Shown here one piece after another: positions 16,882 to 27,944 of a stretch of 64,000 bases of DNA. A program made the translations under genes and the position numbers. Below the pieces are notes generated by a model. The model saw only the letters and a program-made list of their open reading frames with translations. It ran no database searches and was not told the origin of the DNA. The DNA comes from Chloroflexota bacterium (GTDB taxonomy: Bacteria > Chloroflexota > Chloroflexia > Chloroheliales > Chloroheliaceae), in NCBI GenBank assembly GCA_028287745.1, contig JAQBPB010000040.1, forward strand, positions 62,001 to 126,000, given 5' to 3'. Numbering within the stretch: position 1 is the stretch's first letter; every line of letters begins with the position of its first letter.

Positions 16882-18123
16882 TTAGGCGCTCTGAATAGCC
16901 TTGTAGTTATTAATCAGGCCCTTTCCGAGCTTTGCGCCATACACCGGGTCATCGTCCACCAGCGAAATCGCGTTGTTAAGGATGCGATTGCTTACAAAAT
17001 CAGCCGTATTACCGGGTCTCCTGGACCAGACCTGGGCAGCCAGGCCCGCCACCTGGGGTGCCGCAAAACTGGTCCCATCGCCGTAAGCATAGCCCCCGGT
17101 ATAGTAAGCGCTGTAGATTTTTACGCCAGGCGCGCTGACCCGGGCGTTATCGCCATAATTCGAGAAAGAGGCTTTGTGATTCTGGCTGTCGGTGGCGGCA
17201 ACCCCGATAACCCCCGGAAAGGCTGCCGGGAAGCGGTTTTCGGCGGTGGAGGAATTACCGGCTGAAGCTATCAGCAGGTTTCCCCGGTCCTGGGCGTATT
17301 TCACGGTCAACTCTAGCAGCTTTGACCGGTTGTACAGACCAAAACTCATGTTTATTACCCGGGCGTTATGATTAGAGGCCCAGTAAAGACCTTCGGCGGC
17401 GAATGCGATGGTCCCTTCGCCCCGGCTGTTCATAACTTTAACCGGCATGATCGAGGCATCCGGCGCTACCTGGGCGAGTACCCCTGCCACAAAAGTGCCG
17501 TGCCCGCTATCATCGCTTGTATCGCTGCTCATCGTAATGGCGTTATAGCCAGCAATAAGCTGGTTATTGAATGAAGCGTGATTATTTGCCCCGGTATCCA
17601 GGGTGGCTACAATGATGCCATTCCCCTTACCATAGCGCTGCGACTTGTAAAGGTCTATCCGTTCCCAGGCCCACTGCTTCCGGGCAATGTTGACTGCTTC
17701 CGGGCTGCTGGTGCCGTTCTCCAGGCTGGAACCCTGGTCATAATAAATAAAGGCTTGCTGGGCTTCGGTTGCAAACATTTTGAAATTAGGCTCGGCAAAA
17801 GTAACGGCCGGGTTAGTTTGTAAGTTTGAAACCAGGTCAGCGGCTGTCGTGCCCGGTGGTACGGCTAACAGGAAGGTCCGGTCCAGGCTTAAAGGGCGTA
17901 CCAGGGTTGTACCCAGCAGCATGTTTATATTATATATATCGCTACCGGGTTCCAACTGTACAATAACTTCGTTTTCTGACCCGCCCGAAGCATGGGCTTT
18001 ACTGGCGAATAACCCTGACCCGCTGCTGAAAAGCAGCCCAAAAAGCATTAAAAATCCAAAAAAATGCAAACTTTTGATTTTTAATGCTTTAGCAATTCCC
18101 CGAAGGCTATAACGTTGCTGCAT
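16882..18123 (-). CDS. Secreted S8 family serine protease (subtilase)
   Basis: The protein has a signal peptide with a hydrophobic core (FFGFLMLFGLLF) and a SKAHA cleavage region. A short propeptide-like segment is followed by a subtilisin domain. All catalytic residues are present: Asp in VATLDTGANNH, His in DDSGHGTFVAG, Ser in GDGTSFAAPQVAG, and the oxyanion Asn in IASAGNSS. It is probably an exported general protease. I start at the ATG at 18123 (AGGAAG upstream), giving 413 aa and an ordinary signal peptide. An ATG at 18201 with GGAG three bases before it would add 26 residues. No cell-wall anchor is seen at the C-terminus. The gene stands alone, with its own terminator. Confidence 0.88.
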   Translation of the reverse strand: MQQRYSLRGIAKALKIKSLHFFGFLMLFGLLFSSGSGLFASKAHASGGSENEVIVQLEPGSDIYNINMLLGTTLVRPLSLDRTFLLAVPPGTTAADLVSNLQTNPAVTFAEPNFKMFATEAQQAFIYYDQGSSLENGTSSPEAVNIARKQWAWERIDLYKSQRYGKGNGIIVATLDTGANNHASFNNQLIAGYNAITMSSDTSDDSGHGTFVAGVLAQVAPDASIMPVKVMNSRGEGTIAFAAEGLYWASNHNARVINMSFGLYNRSKLLELTVKYAQDRGNLLIASAGNSSTAENRFPAAFPGVIGVAATDSQNHKASFSNYGDNARVSAPGVKIYSAYYTGGYAYGDGTSFAAPQVAGLAAQVWSRRPGNTADFVSNRILNNAISLVDDDPVYGAKLGKGLINNYKAIQSA

Positions 18124-18426
18124 GAATTTCGTACTTCCTATTTTTAGGGATAATTGTTTCAGACAAGCATATTTTGTTTTGTTTAGCCAAGAATCTCTCA
18201 TATACTCCTATAAAGAGGAGTGAGCCGGCATAAAAAATACATATCGGACTCAATATTAGCAAAATTCGAACCACAAATTGTAAATAATTAACGGTTGTAA
18301 TGACGAAGTACGAATAAAGTCCAGAATTAATAAATATTTTAACTAAATAGCGGTTTAATGACTATAGTACTTTATGACTGTAAATTACCTACATCAGGTA
18401 AAATACCTGCAAATAGTTTAACAAAC

Positions 18427-18450
18427 AAAAACGGCTTAACAAGCCGTTTT
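18427..18450 (-). terminator. Terminator after the Hsp20 gene
   Basis: AAAACGGCTT and AAGCCGTTTT form a perfect 10-bp stem around AAC, 20 nt past the stop codon. Confidence 0.85.
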
Positions 18451-18470
18451 GCACTAAAAATTATCCCCGG

Positions 18471-19202
18471 TTATTGTTGGCCTTCGTTACCGAACGCCCG
18501 CTTGACCTCATCTTTGGTAACCCGGTGAGTCATGTAATGCCATACCTGGTCGGCGGTTTCCCGGTCCCAGCCAAACATTTCGGCTCGCATATTAAAGCCT
18601 TTGCGATCATTTTCGGCTACCTGGTTTTCCACTTCATTCATCTGGGTGGTGGACAGGTTATTTAAAATGTCAGGACGTTGGTTTGTCATACTTTGTCCTC
18701 CAGAGGTGGGCGCCTCGGTTGCTCCAAAATTGGATTTATTTAACTGCTGGCTAGTATCCGGGCCGGGTCGGACATTAATTTTTCGTTGGAGAGTTTGTTG
18801 CAGGCTAGGTAGGGTCAGTCGTAGTACGCCATCTTCCAGGGTGGCATCGACCTGGTCCGGGTTTACCGGTTCAGGCAGGCGGATTGATCTTTGATAGGAA
18901 CCAACATGACGTTCTCGATAAAGGTAATTGCCCTGCCGGTGTTCTTCTTCCTGTTGCGTCTGGCCGCGCACCGTCAGCAGGTCGCGGTCGATATTAATTT
19001 CGACATTTTCGGGTTTAACCCCGGGCATGGCGGCGGTCAGCTCATAGCCTTTTTCGGTCACATGCAAGTCAACCGCCAGGCTTAAACTTTGATTGGTCTG
19101 GGCAAACCCGGCATTATTAAGACCCCGGTCTTCAAGCCAGCGGTCCATGGCATGCCGCATATTTTCCAGCTCGCGAAAAGGATTCCAGCGTTCCATACTC
19201 AT
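18471..19202 (-). CDS. Small heat shock protein (Hsp20) with C-terminal extension
   Basis: Residues about 1-150 are a standard alpha-crystallin chaperone: MSMERWNPFRELENMR at the start, the core from LAVDLHVTEKGYEL, the hallmark LEDGVLRLTLP, and an IXI-like RKINV. These proteins hold unfolding proteins under heat stress. The usual length is 140-160 aa; this one has 243. The extra 75-80 residues begin after a Gly/Ser/Thr linker and hold a predicted helical segment with FNMRAEMFGWDRETADQVWHYM. The extension is not recognised. GGAG precedes the start at good spacing. It stands alone, and no CIRCE element is visible upstream. Confidence 0.88.
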   Translation of the reverse strand: MSMERWNPFRELENMRHAMDRWLEDRGLNNAGFAQTNQSLSLAVDLHVTEKGYELTAAMPGVKPENVEINIDRDLLTVRGQTQQEEEHRQGNYLYRERHVGSYQRSIRLPEPVNPDQVDATLEDGVLRLTLPSLQQTLQRKINVRPGPDTSQQLNKSNFGATEAPTSGGQSMTNQRPDILNNLSTTQMNEVENQVAENDRKGFNMRAEMFGWDRETADQVWHYMTHRVTKDEVKRAFGNEGQQ

Positions 19203-19354
19203 AATAAACCTCCATTATGAAATAAGGTCTAGCTTTGCCTTTTTTATAGTACCTCAGAATTGCCGGTTTGGACCTGTACTTGCGGCTATAGCAAAAGTCT
19301 TTGTTTTGAGCAGGCAAATTTAAAGATCATTGCCAATAGCCGCCGTATTTGTTC

Positions 19355-21412
<2,058 letters not shown>

Positions 21413-21458
21413 TTCGTTGCAAACCTCCCTTTGTCACTTTAATTATTAGTTCTGCTTA

Positions 21459-21487
21459 AGCCTAAAAGATTGTTGAAAATTAGTCAA
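21459..21487 (-). promoter_or_regulatory. Likely promoter of nadE
   Basis: On the minus strand TTGACT (21487-21482) is followed after 17 nt by TAGGCT (21464-21459). The -35 is near-consensus and the -10 is weak. It lies about 50 nt before the start codon. Confidence 0.45.
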
Positions 21488-21607
21488 ATAAACTAAACCC
21501 GGCAGACGGCACCGGGGATGTAAATGACCCCTTTTAGCGGAAGTGGTACAATAACTTCCCGGCTTTGCCGCTTTGTTAAACCGAAAAGACAGGACAAGAT
21601 AGGAATT

Positions 21608-23806
21608 ATGACAAGGCTTTTAACCATTGAAGAGGTAGCCCATTTTCCCCGGCCTGGCACGGAAGGCCCGCGCCGGTTTGAATTTACGCCCGACAGCGCC
21701 CGACTGTTGTACCTGGCAAGCGCGCCCGGTTCGCTGGTCCAGCAGCTCTGGTCGTACAGCCTGGCTTCCGGCGACCGGCACCAGTTGAGCGATATGGGCG
21801 GGTCGAGTCCGGCCCAGCTTTCCCGCGAAGAAGAACTGCTGCGAGAGCGCACCCGGACCCGGGAACTCGGCATCACCGATTTTCAGGTTGCTCCAAAAGC
21901 TTCACCCCTGGCTATCCTGGTATCGCTGGGCGGCTGGCTTTATTTCAAACAGGGCGACCAGGCATTCCGCCGGTTGGAAGGCACCCAGGGTGCTTTGAAT
22001 GCCCGGCTTAGCCCGGATGGGCAGCGGGTGGCTTTCGTCCGCCAGAATAACCTTTACCTGTTGGAACTGGCCGGGCCGGGCGACCCGCTGGCGCTGACCG
22101 CCGATACCGGCGAGGGCCTGACCAACGGCCTGGCCGAATATATCGCCCAGGAAGAAATGCACCGCCTGGACGGTTTCTGGTGGAGTCCTGACAGCCGCCG
22201 GATAGCTTTCGAACGAGTCGACAGCCGCGAAATCCCGGTTTTCACAATTTTACACCAGGGCCAATCGGCCGGGCGGGGCGAGCTTGAACAGCACCGCTAT
22301 CCTTTTGCCGGTGAAGCAAACGATAAAGTTGAACTGGGTATTATCGGCCTGCCGGTGAATGGCACTCCTTCGCCTGTCCGCTGGCTGGACCTTAACCTGT
22401 CCGGCGAAGCGGCCTCAACCCGGCCTGCCCCCCTGGCAGACGGGTACCTGGCCCGGGTGGCCTGGCGTTCGGCTGACAGCCTGGCGGTCCAGCTTGAGAC
22501 TCGCGACCAGCGCAACCTGCGCCTGGCCCTGTATGATGCCGGGGACAGCCGGTCCCAGGTGCTATTGGAAGAACAGGGCGACCCCTGGCTGAACCTGCAT
22601 GACCTGACTCACTTCCTGAAAAATGGCGAAATCCTGCTGGGTAGCGAGCGGACAGGCTACCGGCATCTTTACCTTTATGACGCGCAGGGCCGCGAAGTGC
22701 GCCAGCTTACGGCGGGCGACTGGCTGGTGACTGAGGTCAACCGCCTGGACGAGCAGAACCGGACCGTCTACTTTACGGCCACTAAAGACAGCCCCCTGGA
22801 ACGCCATCTTTACGTTGTTTCGCTGGACGGCGGAGAGCCGATCCGGTTGACAATCGAACCCGGCTGGCATACCGCAGAGGTATCTCCGGATGGGCAGTGG
22901 GTAGTTGACCGCTGGAGCAACCTGGAAACTCCTGTCCGAGTTACCCTGGGCCGGATTGCCCCCGGACAGCCGCTTCAACTTGTAACCACGCTCTACGATG
23001 ACCCGGCGATTAGCCTTTCTTCCCTGGACTTGCGGCAGCCGGTACTGGTACAGTTCCCGGCCGAAGACGGCACAATTTTGCACGGCGCGATCTATCATCC
23101 ATATCAGAATGATAGTGAAACATCCCAGGGGCCTTTCCCTTTGATTATGTCGGTCTATGGCGGCCCTGGAGCGCAGCGAGTCCAGAACACCTGGGATGTG
23201 ACCGTTGATATGCGGGCGCAGTACCTGGCCCAGCAGGGGTTTGTGGTTTTTAGAGTTGATAACCGGGGCAGCGCCAACCGGGGACTGGCTTTTGAAGGTG
23301 TCCTGGCGGGCCGCTTCGGAGAACCCGAATTGCGCGACCAACTGGCCGGGGTCGAATTCTTAACCGCCAAAGGTCTGGCCGACCCTGACCGGGTCGGTAT
23401 TTACGGTTGGAGCTACGGTGGTTACATGACCTGTATCGCCCTTCTGAAAGCGCCGGAAGTCTTTAAGGTGGGCGTGGCGGGTGCCCCGGTCACTTTCTTT
23501 GAGGGTTACGACACCCATTACACCGAACGCTACTTGCGGACCCCCCAGGACAACCCGGACGGTTACCGCGCCACTTCGGTGCTGCCGCTGGTTGGTAATT
23601 TACAGGGCAACCTGCTGCTCATTCACGGCCTGGTGGACGAAAATGTCCATTTCCGGCATTCGGCGGCTTTAATCGAGCGCCTGACCGAAGAGCAAAAGAA
23701 ATTCGACCTGATGATTTTGCCGGAAGAGCGCCATATGCCCCGTCAGGCGGCTACCCTGGGCTACCTGGAAAAACGGGTTACCGAATACTTTAAAGAAAAC
23801 CTTTAG
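21608..23806 (+). CDS. S9 family prolyl oligopeptidase / dipeptidyl-peptidase IV-like
   Basis: This 732-aa protein has an N-terminal beta-propeller (about 1-460) followed by an alpha/beta hydrolase domain. The catalytic Ser lies in IYGWSYGGYMT, the Asp in GLVDENVHF and the His in PEERHMPRQ. EEMHRLDGFWWSPD resembles the Glu-containing DPP4 segment that binds the free N-terminus, so dipeptidyl-peptidase activity is likely. No signal peptide is seen, so it probably works inside the cell on short peptides. The ATG at 21608 has AGGA nearby; an upstream in-frame start at 21524 gives a poor N-terminus. The thioredoxin-like gene follows 23 nt later, probably in the same operon. Confidence 0.9.
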   Translation: MTRLLTIEEVAHFPRPGTEGPRRFEFTPDSARLLYLASAPGSLVQQLWSYSLASGDRHQLSDMGGSSPAQLSREEELLRERTRTRELGITDFQVAPKASPLAILVSLGGWLYFKQGDQAFRRLEGTQGALNARLSPDGQRVAFVRQNNLYLLELAGPGDPLALTADTGEGLTNGLAEYIAQEEMHRLDGFWWSPDSRRIAFERVDSREIPVFTILHQGQSAGRGELEQHRYPFAGEANDKVELGIIGLPVNGTPSPVRWLDLNLSGEAASTRPAPLADGYLARVAWRSADSLAVQLETRDQRNLRLALYDAGDSRSQVLLEEQGDPWLNLHDLTHFLKNGEILLGSERTGYRHLYLYDAQGREVRQLTAGDWLVTEVNRLDEQNRTVYFTATKDSPLERHLYVVSLDGGEPIRLTIEPGWHTAEVSPDGQWVVDRWSNLETPVRVTLGRIAPGQPLQLVTTLYDDPAISLSSLDLRQPVLVQFPAEDGTILHGAIYHPYQNDSETSQGPFPLIMSVYGGPGAQRVQNTWDVTVDMRAQYLAQQGFVVFRVDNRGSANRGLAFEGVLAGRFGEPELRDQLAGVEFLTAKGLADPDRVGIYGWSYGGYMTCIALLKAPEVFKVGVAGAPVTFFEGYDTHYTERYLRTPQDNPDGYRATSVLPLVGNLQGNLLLIHGLVDENVHFRHSAALIERLTEEQKKFDLMILPEERHMPRQAATLGYLEKRVTEYFKENL

Positions 23807-23829
23807 TAAAAAGTGTAAGGACTTTAATA

Positions 23830-24456
23830 ATGACCATTAGCGCAGAAAGGCGCGGACGGGCTTTCAGTGAGGCCCAGACTTTCGCCGAATTTATTGAATC
23901 AATGCAGGTTAACCAGGCCGATTTCCGGGCCAACTTTGCGTCTTACAGCTTGACCGAGGCTGAAAAGGCTTTCTTTGCCGGGCTGCCAGGGCCGCTCGAT
24001 GTGCTGGTACTGGCCCATGACTGGTGCGGCGATGTACTGGCAAACCTGCCGCTATTCGGCCGGATAGAGGCCGATACCGGCAAGCTGCGGCTGCATATTA
24101 TTCCCCGCGACCCGCATAATACCGATATTGCGGCGGCTTACCCCTATCCACTGGACGGCAGCACCCGAATTCCGGCTTACGTCTTCTTCAACCAGGCAGG
24201 TGAAGAACTGGGTGTTTTCATTGAGCGGCCCGCTGTCATAACCGCTTTACAAAAGGGCTGGTCGGCCGATTTCTTTGCGGCAAACCCGGGCCTGGAAGGG
24301 AAAAACAAGCCACTGGGCGACTTACCCGAGGAAGTAAAGCAGCCTTTATTGAAATATCTAAAAGCGCGCCGCCGGGAAGCTCAAGCGGAAGAAAAGGCCG
24401 CTATTTTGCAGGAAATCCAGCCTATCTTGAACCGGACCTTAACCCTGGTTAATTAG
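23830..24456 (+). CDS. Thioredoxin-like family protein
   Basis: This 208-aa protein has a thioredoxin fold in its middle part: DVLVLAHDWCGDVLANLP replaces the usual CxxC with a lone Cys in WCGD, and RIPAYVFFNQAGEELG supplies the cis-Pro strand. This matches a family of thioredoxin-like proteins found in many soil bacteria, with unknown substrates. With only one Cys it is unlikely to be a normal disulfide reductase; a peroxidase-like or bacillithiol/thiol transfer role is possible. It lies downstream of the S9 peptidase in the same operon and is closed by a strong terminator. Confidence 0.75.
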   Translation: MTISAERRGRAFSEAQTFAEFIESMQVNQADFRANFASYSLTEAEKAFFAGLPGPLDVLVLAHDWCGDVLANLPLFGRIEADTGKLRLHIIPRDPHNTDIAAAYPYPLDGSTRIPAYVFFNQAGEELGVFIERPAVITALQKGWSADFFAANPGLEGKNKPLGDLPEEVKQPLLKYLKARRREAQAEEKAAILQEIQPILNRTLTLVN

Positions 24457-24466
24457 GCATCCTTAT

Positions 24467-24502
24467 AAAACCCGCCTGGCGAAGTCTAACCGGGCGGGTT
24501 TT
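24467..24502 (+). terminator. Terminator after the thioredoxin-like gene
   Basis: AAAACCCGCC and GGCGGGTTTT form a perfect 10-bp stem around a 16-nt loop. Confidence 0.85.
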
Positions 24503-24611
24503 GTTTGCCCGGCGTCCGGTCCTATTGCTTTACCCGGTCAAAACTTCTTTTGGTATATTTTTTGAGAAAAAAGGCCGGAAGTGACTAATACATAAGCCTG
24601 TTACGCCAAAT

Positions 24612-24651
24612 AAAATACCCCACCCAGGCTATTCTCCGGGTGGGGTATTTT
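24612..24651 (-). terminator. Terminator after bioY
   Basis: AAAATACCCCACCC and GGGTGGGGTATTTT form a 14-bp perfect stem around a 12-nt loop, 22 nt after the bioY stop codon. Confidence 0.85.
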
Positions 24652-24672
24652 TATAAAGATATCCGGGACGGA

Positions 24673-25284
24673 CTAGTTGCGCTTTTTGCCATCCAGGTTG
24701 CGGACCATGCGCCAGGCTGCTGGAGTAGCAACCCCGGCCACGATGGATTTAATAATTCCGCCAATGATGAAAATGAAGAAGCCATTATTAAGGGCGGCGC
24801 TCCACTCCATTCCGGTCGCGAGCTTCAACCAGGGCACTCCGATGCCAAAAATAACCAGTTGCCCGGCGGCAAAGGTTGCGATAGCCAGCAAAGGTTTGCG
24901 GTCGGCGCCACGTTCAGCCGCATAGCCCATCAACCAGGCTGCCAGCGGGAAAGCTACCAGGTAGCCCCCGGTCGCTCCAAATACGACATTCAAGCCATGC
25001 CCGCCATTCGAGAATACCGGCAGGAAAAGGCCCATCATGAGGTAAAGCACCTGGGAAGCAGCGCCTCGCTTGGCTCCCAGGGAAGCCCCGGCGATGACCA
25101 CTGCAAGGGTCTGGCCGGTTACCGGGACCGGGGATGGCGGCACCGGAATTGAAATCTGCGCGCCCAACACCGTTATCAGCGCCCCGCCTATAATCAGGGC
25201 CGCATCTCGCAGGTGCGACCCTGGGATTACGTCCCCCAGGACTAGAGGCCGGTAAGGGCGGTTAGTAACAGTGGGAGAATACAT
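24673..25284 (-). CDS. bioY: Biotin transporter substrate-binding (S) component
   Basis: This 203-aa membrane protein has six hydrophobic segments and BioY signatures: VPVTGQTLAVVIAGASLG after the first helices and GGYLVAFPLAAWLMG later. BioY captures biotin and works alone or with an energy-coupling ECF module; no ECF ATPase or T component is adjacent, so it may share one. AAAGGAG precedes the ATG. A palindrome overlaps the promoter region at 25374-25388. The gene stands alone with its own terminator. Confidence 0.92.
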   Translation of the reverse strand: MYSPTVTNRPYRPLVLGDVIPGSHLRDAALIIGGALITVLGAQISIPVPPSPVPVTGQTLAVVIAGASLGAKRGAASQVLYLMMGLFLPVFSNGGHGLNVVFGATGGYLVAFPLAAWLMGYAAERGADRKPLLAIATFAAGQLVIFGIGVPWLKLATGMEWSAALNNGFFIFIIGGIIKSIVAGVATPAAWRMVRNLDGKKRN

Positions 25285-25367
25285 TTATAAAGCTCCTTTC
25301 ATCAGGAAAAACCCGAATCGTTTGTGTGTCCAATATATTTAAGTTTCTTGGTAAAAAGCTTAGCTTA

Positions 25368-25388
25368 CTATACCCGGTAACTTACCGG
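25368..25388 (-). promoter_or_regulatory. Possible bioY promoter with palindromic operator
   Basis: CCGGTAA (25374-25380) and TTACCGG (25382-25388) form a perfect palindrome with a one-base centre. On the minus strand it abuts TATAGT (25373-25368), placing it between a -35 and -10. The start codon of bioY is about 85 nt downstream. A biotin-responsive regulator is a plausible ligand, but the palindrome does not match the E. coli BirA site. Confidence 0.4.
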
Positions 25389-25610
25389 AAACCGGGGCAA
25401 TAGTCAAATGGGGACGGTAATAACCGGCAAGTTAGACGGGCCTTTCCGGGGTAAAATCCAGGCAAATCAGCACTTTTTTGCCCATGCTGCGCAACTTAAC
25501 CCCTGCCGGTTCGTTATAAAAACTGAGGCTGGGACAGATTTTGCGCAACCTATGGCGACCGGCCGGAGCCGTCAGAATCTGGTCAAAAGCATTTGTAATG
25601 TGGTAGATAG

Positions 25611-25638
25611 TTGTATCTCACGCAATATATTGTATAAT
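25611..25638 (+). promoter_or_regulatory. Promoter of the beta-propeller gene
   Basis: TTGTAT (25611-25616), a 16-nt spacer and a perfect TATAAT (25633-25638). This predicts a 5' leader of about 170 nt before the ATG at 25816. The rest of the 25285-25815 gap shows no gene I trust. Confidence 0.6.
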
Positions 25639-25815
25639 GACCTGGGTAATATGCTACGTTCATCTCTACATTTCCGACTCCATCTACCGGGACCACTGAT
25701 TTTCTTAGCTCAATTTGTTTCCAGCAGAAAATAGTTAAAGGCTAAACTCACCTGTATAGCCTTGGCAAACCATTTACAGTGCATTCGAGCAACAGAATGG
25801 AAGGAATACGGCACG

Positions 25816-27849
25816 ATGAAGAAAAAGTATACCTTTGCGGTACTTTGCGCAATGGCGCTCATGATTCCTATGATGACCATGGTGGCACTGGCCGCTGATC
25901 CCACGTTTGGCAACACCCTGATTAGAAACCGGTGGGTCGAACAGGACCGGTTGGTTGGTTCACCCGGTGTGACCCGCCCTTACACCTGGGGCCCATCGGT
26001 CCCGGAAGCGCCAGCCGCCCGGCAGGAGCCCTATAACAGCTCTCCCAATGGTTCGCGTCAGGTCCAATACTTCGATAAGGCTCGCATGGAAATCAATGAT
26101 CCCGGCAAGGGCATTGTAACCTCCGGTCTGGCAGTTAAGGAGCTGGTAAGCGGTCTGCGCCAGGATGGCGACACCACTTTTACCCCGCTTCAGCCTTCCA
26201 GGACCCAGGTAGCCGGTGACGCCGTTTCGGTTAACCCGAATGCCCCGGTTTATGCTTCATTCAGCAGCGTAGTTACGCTTGGCGGAGTTGACTCTCGCTC
26301 CAAACCTAACGCAGTTGGCTCTACCATCAACGCTTTCATAGACAAAGCCGGTAACGTCAGCACCATCGTGACCCCGGAAAATATTACGGTCGGCGCTTTT
26401 GAAGCCAATACCGGCCATAATATCGCCAAACCTTTCTTTGACTTCATGAACCAGACCGGCCCGATCACTGACCCGATCAGCGGAAGCCGCCTGGAGAACC
26501 GCAAAGTTTACACCGACGACCCGACGACCAATGTCTTTGGTCTGGCTATCAGCGAAGCTTACTGGGTAAACACCAAAGTGGGCGGCGTGGACCGCCTGGT
26601 CCTGGTGCAGTTGTTCGAGCGCCGCGTCCTGACCTACAACCCGGCCCTTACTTCCAGCAAAGTTGAAATGGGCAACCTCGGCCAGCACTACTACCAGTGG
26701 CGCTATGTGGAGAGCCAGGTGGTCACTCCTCCACCGACCACTAGCGCTCCCACTAACTTTACCCAGTTGCGGGCTTCTTTCCTGGGTGAAGGCAAGCCTG
26801 CCGGTAATACCGATGGCGCGGTCGGCAACGTAAAGACCTACCCGGCCGGTACTTCCAGCAACTCTTCCCCGGTCTATGATGCAGCGCAGAAGCTGGCTAT
26901 CGTTGGCACCGCCGGTTCCGGCGTGGTCGCGGTTGACCTGAAGGACTTCAGCACTCCCGTCCAGAAATGGCAGTTCCCCAACCCCCTTAACGGCGTTAAC
27001 TTCAATAGCAACGTTATCCTGAGCGAAGGCGTTGTCTATATTGGCGCTGGCGATAACAAGGTCTACGCTATCAACGAAACAACCGGCAAACTGGTCTGGG
27101 CGACCGCAGCAGCCGGTGGCCCCATCACCACCGATGTGATGGTGGATACCGATAGTGTTTACTACATCGCGGACGGCAAACTCTACAGCGTAGAACGCAC
27201 CACAGGTAAGGCCAAATGGGGCCCGATTGTGGCGGCTGCGGGCGTTAACCTGACCACCAGCCCGGTTCAGGATAACAATGGCAACCTGTACGTGGCCGGT
27301 TCCGACAGCAAAGTTTATGCTTTCAAAAAGGACGGCCAGCCCGTCGCCGGTTTTAACTCAAGCGTTCTGGACGGTACAATTTCCGCCCGGCCCGCTTTTG
27401 GTAACGGCCACCTTTACCTGGTAACTTCGACCGGTAAATTGTATTCCATGAATACTGACGGCTCCATCCTGCCGCCCCACACCTTTACGGTTGGGAAAGG
27501 TATCTACACCTCTCCGGCCATTGTAACCGTCGCCGGTTCGGTCCGGGTGTATGTCGGGACCGATGATGGCACTGTCTACGGTTTAGACGCCAATAACGTC
27601 TCGGCCACTCCGCAGTTTGCTTTTGGGGTACCGGGTGCCCCGGCCATCCGCTCAAGCATTGCCGTAGTCGGTGACTTTATCTACTTCGGCGCGGAAGACA
27701 AAAAAATCTACCGGGTCGAGGCTAACAAATCGTCCAACTACCTGGTTCTTGCCACTGCCGATGAAACCTTTGGTACCATTTCGCCGGTAATTAACGGCGG
27801 TTATCTGGTAATCGCTTCGCAGGCCGGAACACTTTACTTCGTTAAATAA
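25816..27849 (+). CDS. Secreted PQQ-like beta-propeller surface protein
   Basis: This 677-aa protein has a clear signal peptide (MKKKYTFAVLCAMALM..., cleavage after VALA). Residues about 30-300 contain two segments of a domain type found in Chloroflexota surface proteins: VQYFDKARMEIND and LVQLFERRVLTYNP, each an aromatic YF/LF-(D/E)-(K/R)-x-R motif near a strand-rich region. A Pro/Thr linker follows (TPPPTTSAPT). Residues about 340-677 are a PQQ-type beta-propeller with repeated VYAINETTGKLVW, LYSVERTTGKAKW and VYGLDANN blades. PQQ-enzyme catalytic residues are not evident, so it is more likely a binding or structural surface protein. GGAAGGAA precedes the ATG. Confidence 0.8.
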   Translation: MKKKYTFAVLCAMALMIPMMTMVALAADPTFGNTLIRNRWVEQDRLVGSPGVTRPYTWGPSVPEAPAARQEPYNSSPNGSRQVQYFDKARMEINDPGKGIVTSGLAVKELVSGLRQDGDTTFTPLQPSRTQVAGDAVSVNPNAPVYASFSSVVTLGGVDSRSKPNAVGSTINAFIDKAGNVSTIVTPENITVGAFEANTGHNIAKPFFDFMNQTGPITDPISGSRLENRKVYTDDPTTNVFGLAISEAYWVNTKVGGVDRLVLVQLFERRVLTYNPALTSSKVEMGNLGQHYYQWRYVESQVVTPPPTTSAPTNFTQLRASFLGEGKPAGNTDGAVGNVKTYPAGTSSNSSPVYDAAQKLAIVGTAGSGVVAVDLKDFSTPVQKWQFPNPLNGVNFNSNVILSEGVVYIGAGDNKVYAINETTGKLVWATAAAGGPITTDVMVDTDSVYYIADGKLYSVERTTGKAKWGPIVAAAGVNLTTSPVQDNNGNLYVAGSDSKVYAFKKDGQPVAGFNSSVLDGTISARPAFGNGHLYLVTSTGKLYSMNTDGSILPPHTFTVGKGIYTSPAIVTVAGSVRVYVGTDDGTVYGLDANNVSATPQFAFGVPGAPAIRSSIAVVGDFIYFGAEDKKIYRVEANKSSNYLVLATADETFGTISPVINGGYLVIASQAGTLYFVK

Positions 27850-27867
27850 GATTCATTCCTGAATCTT

Positions 27868-27902
27868 AAAAGCCGTTCCCTTGACCGGGAGCGGCTTTTT
27901 TT
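27868..27902 (+). terminator. Terminator after the beta-propeller gene
   Basis: AAAAGCCGTTCCC and GGGAGCGGCTTTTTT form a long stem with a G-U and TTGACC loop, followed by a T run. Confidence 0.85.
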
Positions 27903-27944
27903 GACCGGCATTTCGTCCGGTAGAATAGTAGAAATTACTTCAAA

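Noticed and set aside
25408-25734. 108-codon frame in the gap before the beta-propeller gene
   Set aside because: It runs across the promoter at 25611-25638, has no ribosome site and its product looks random.
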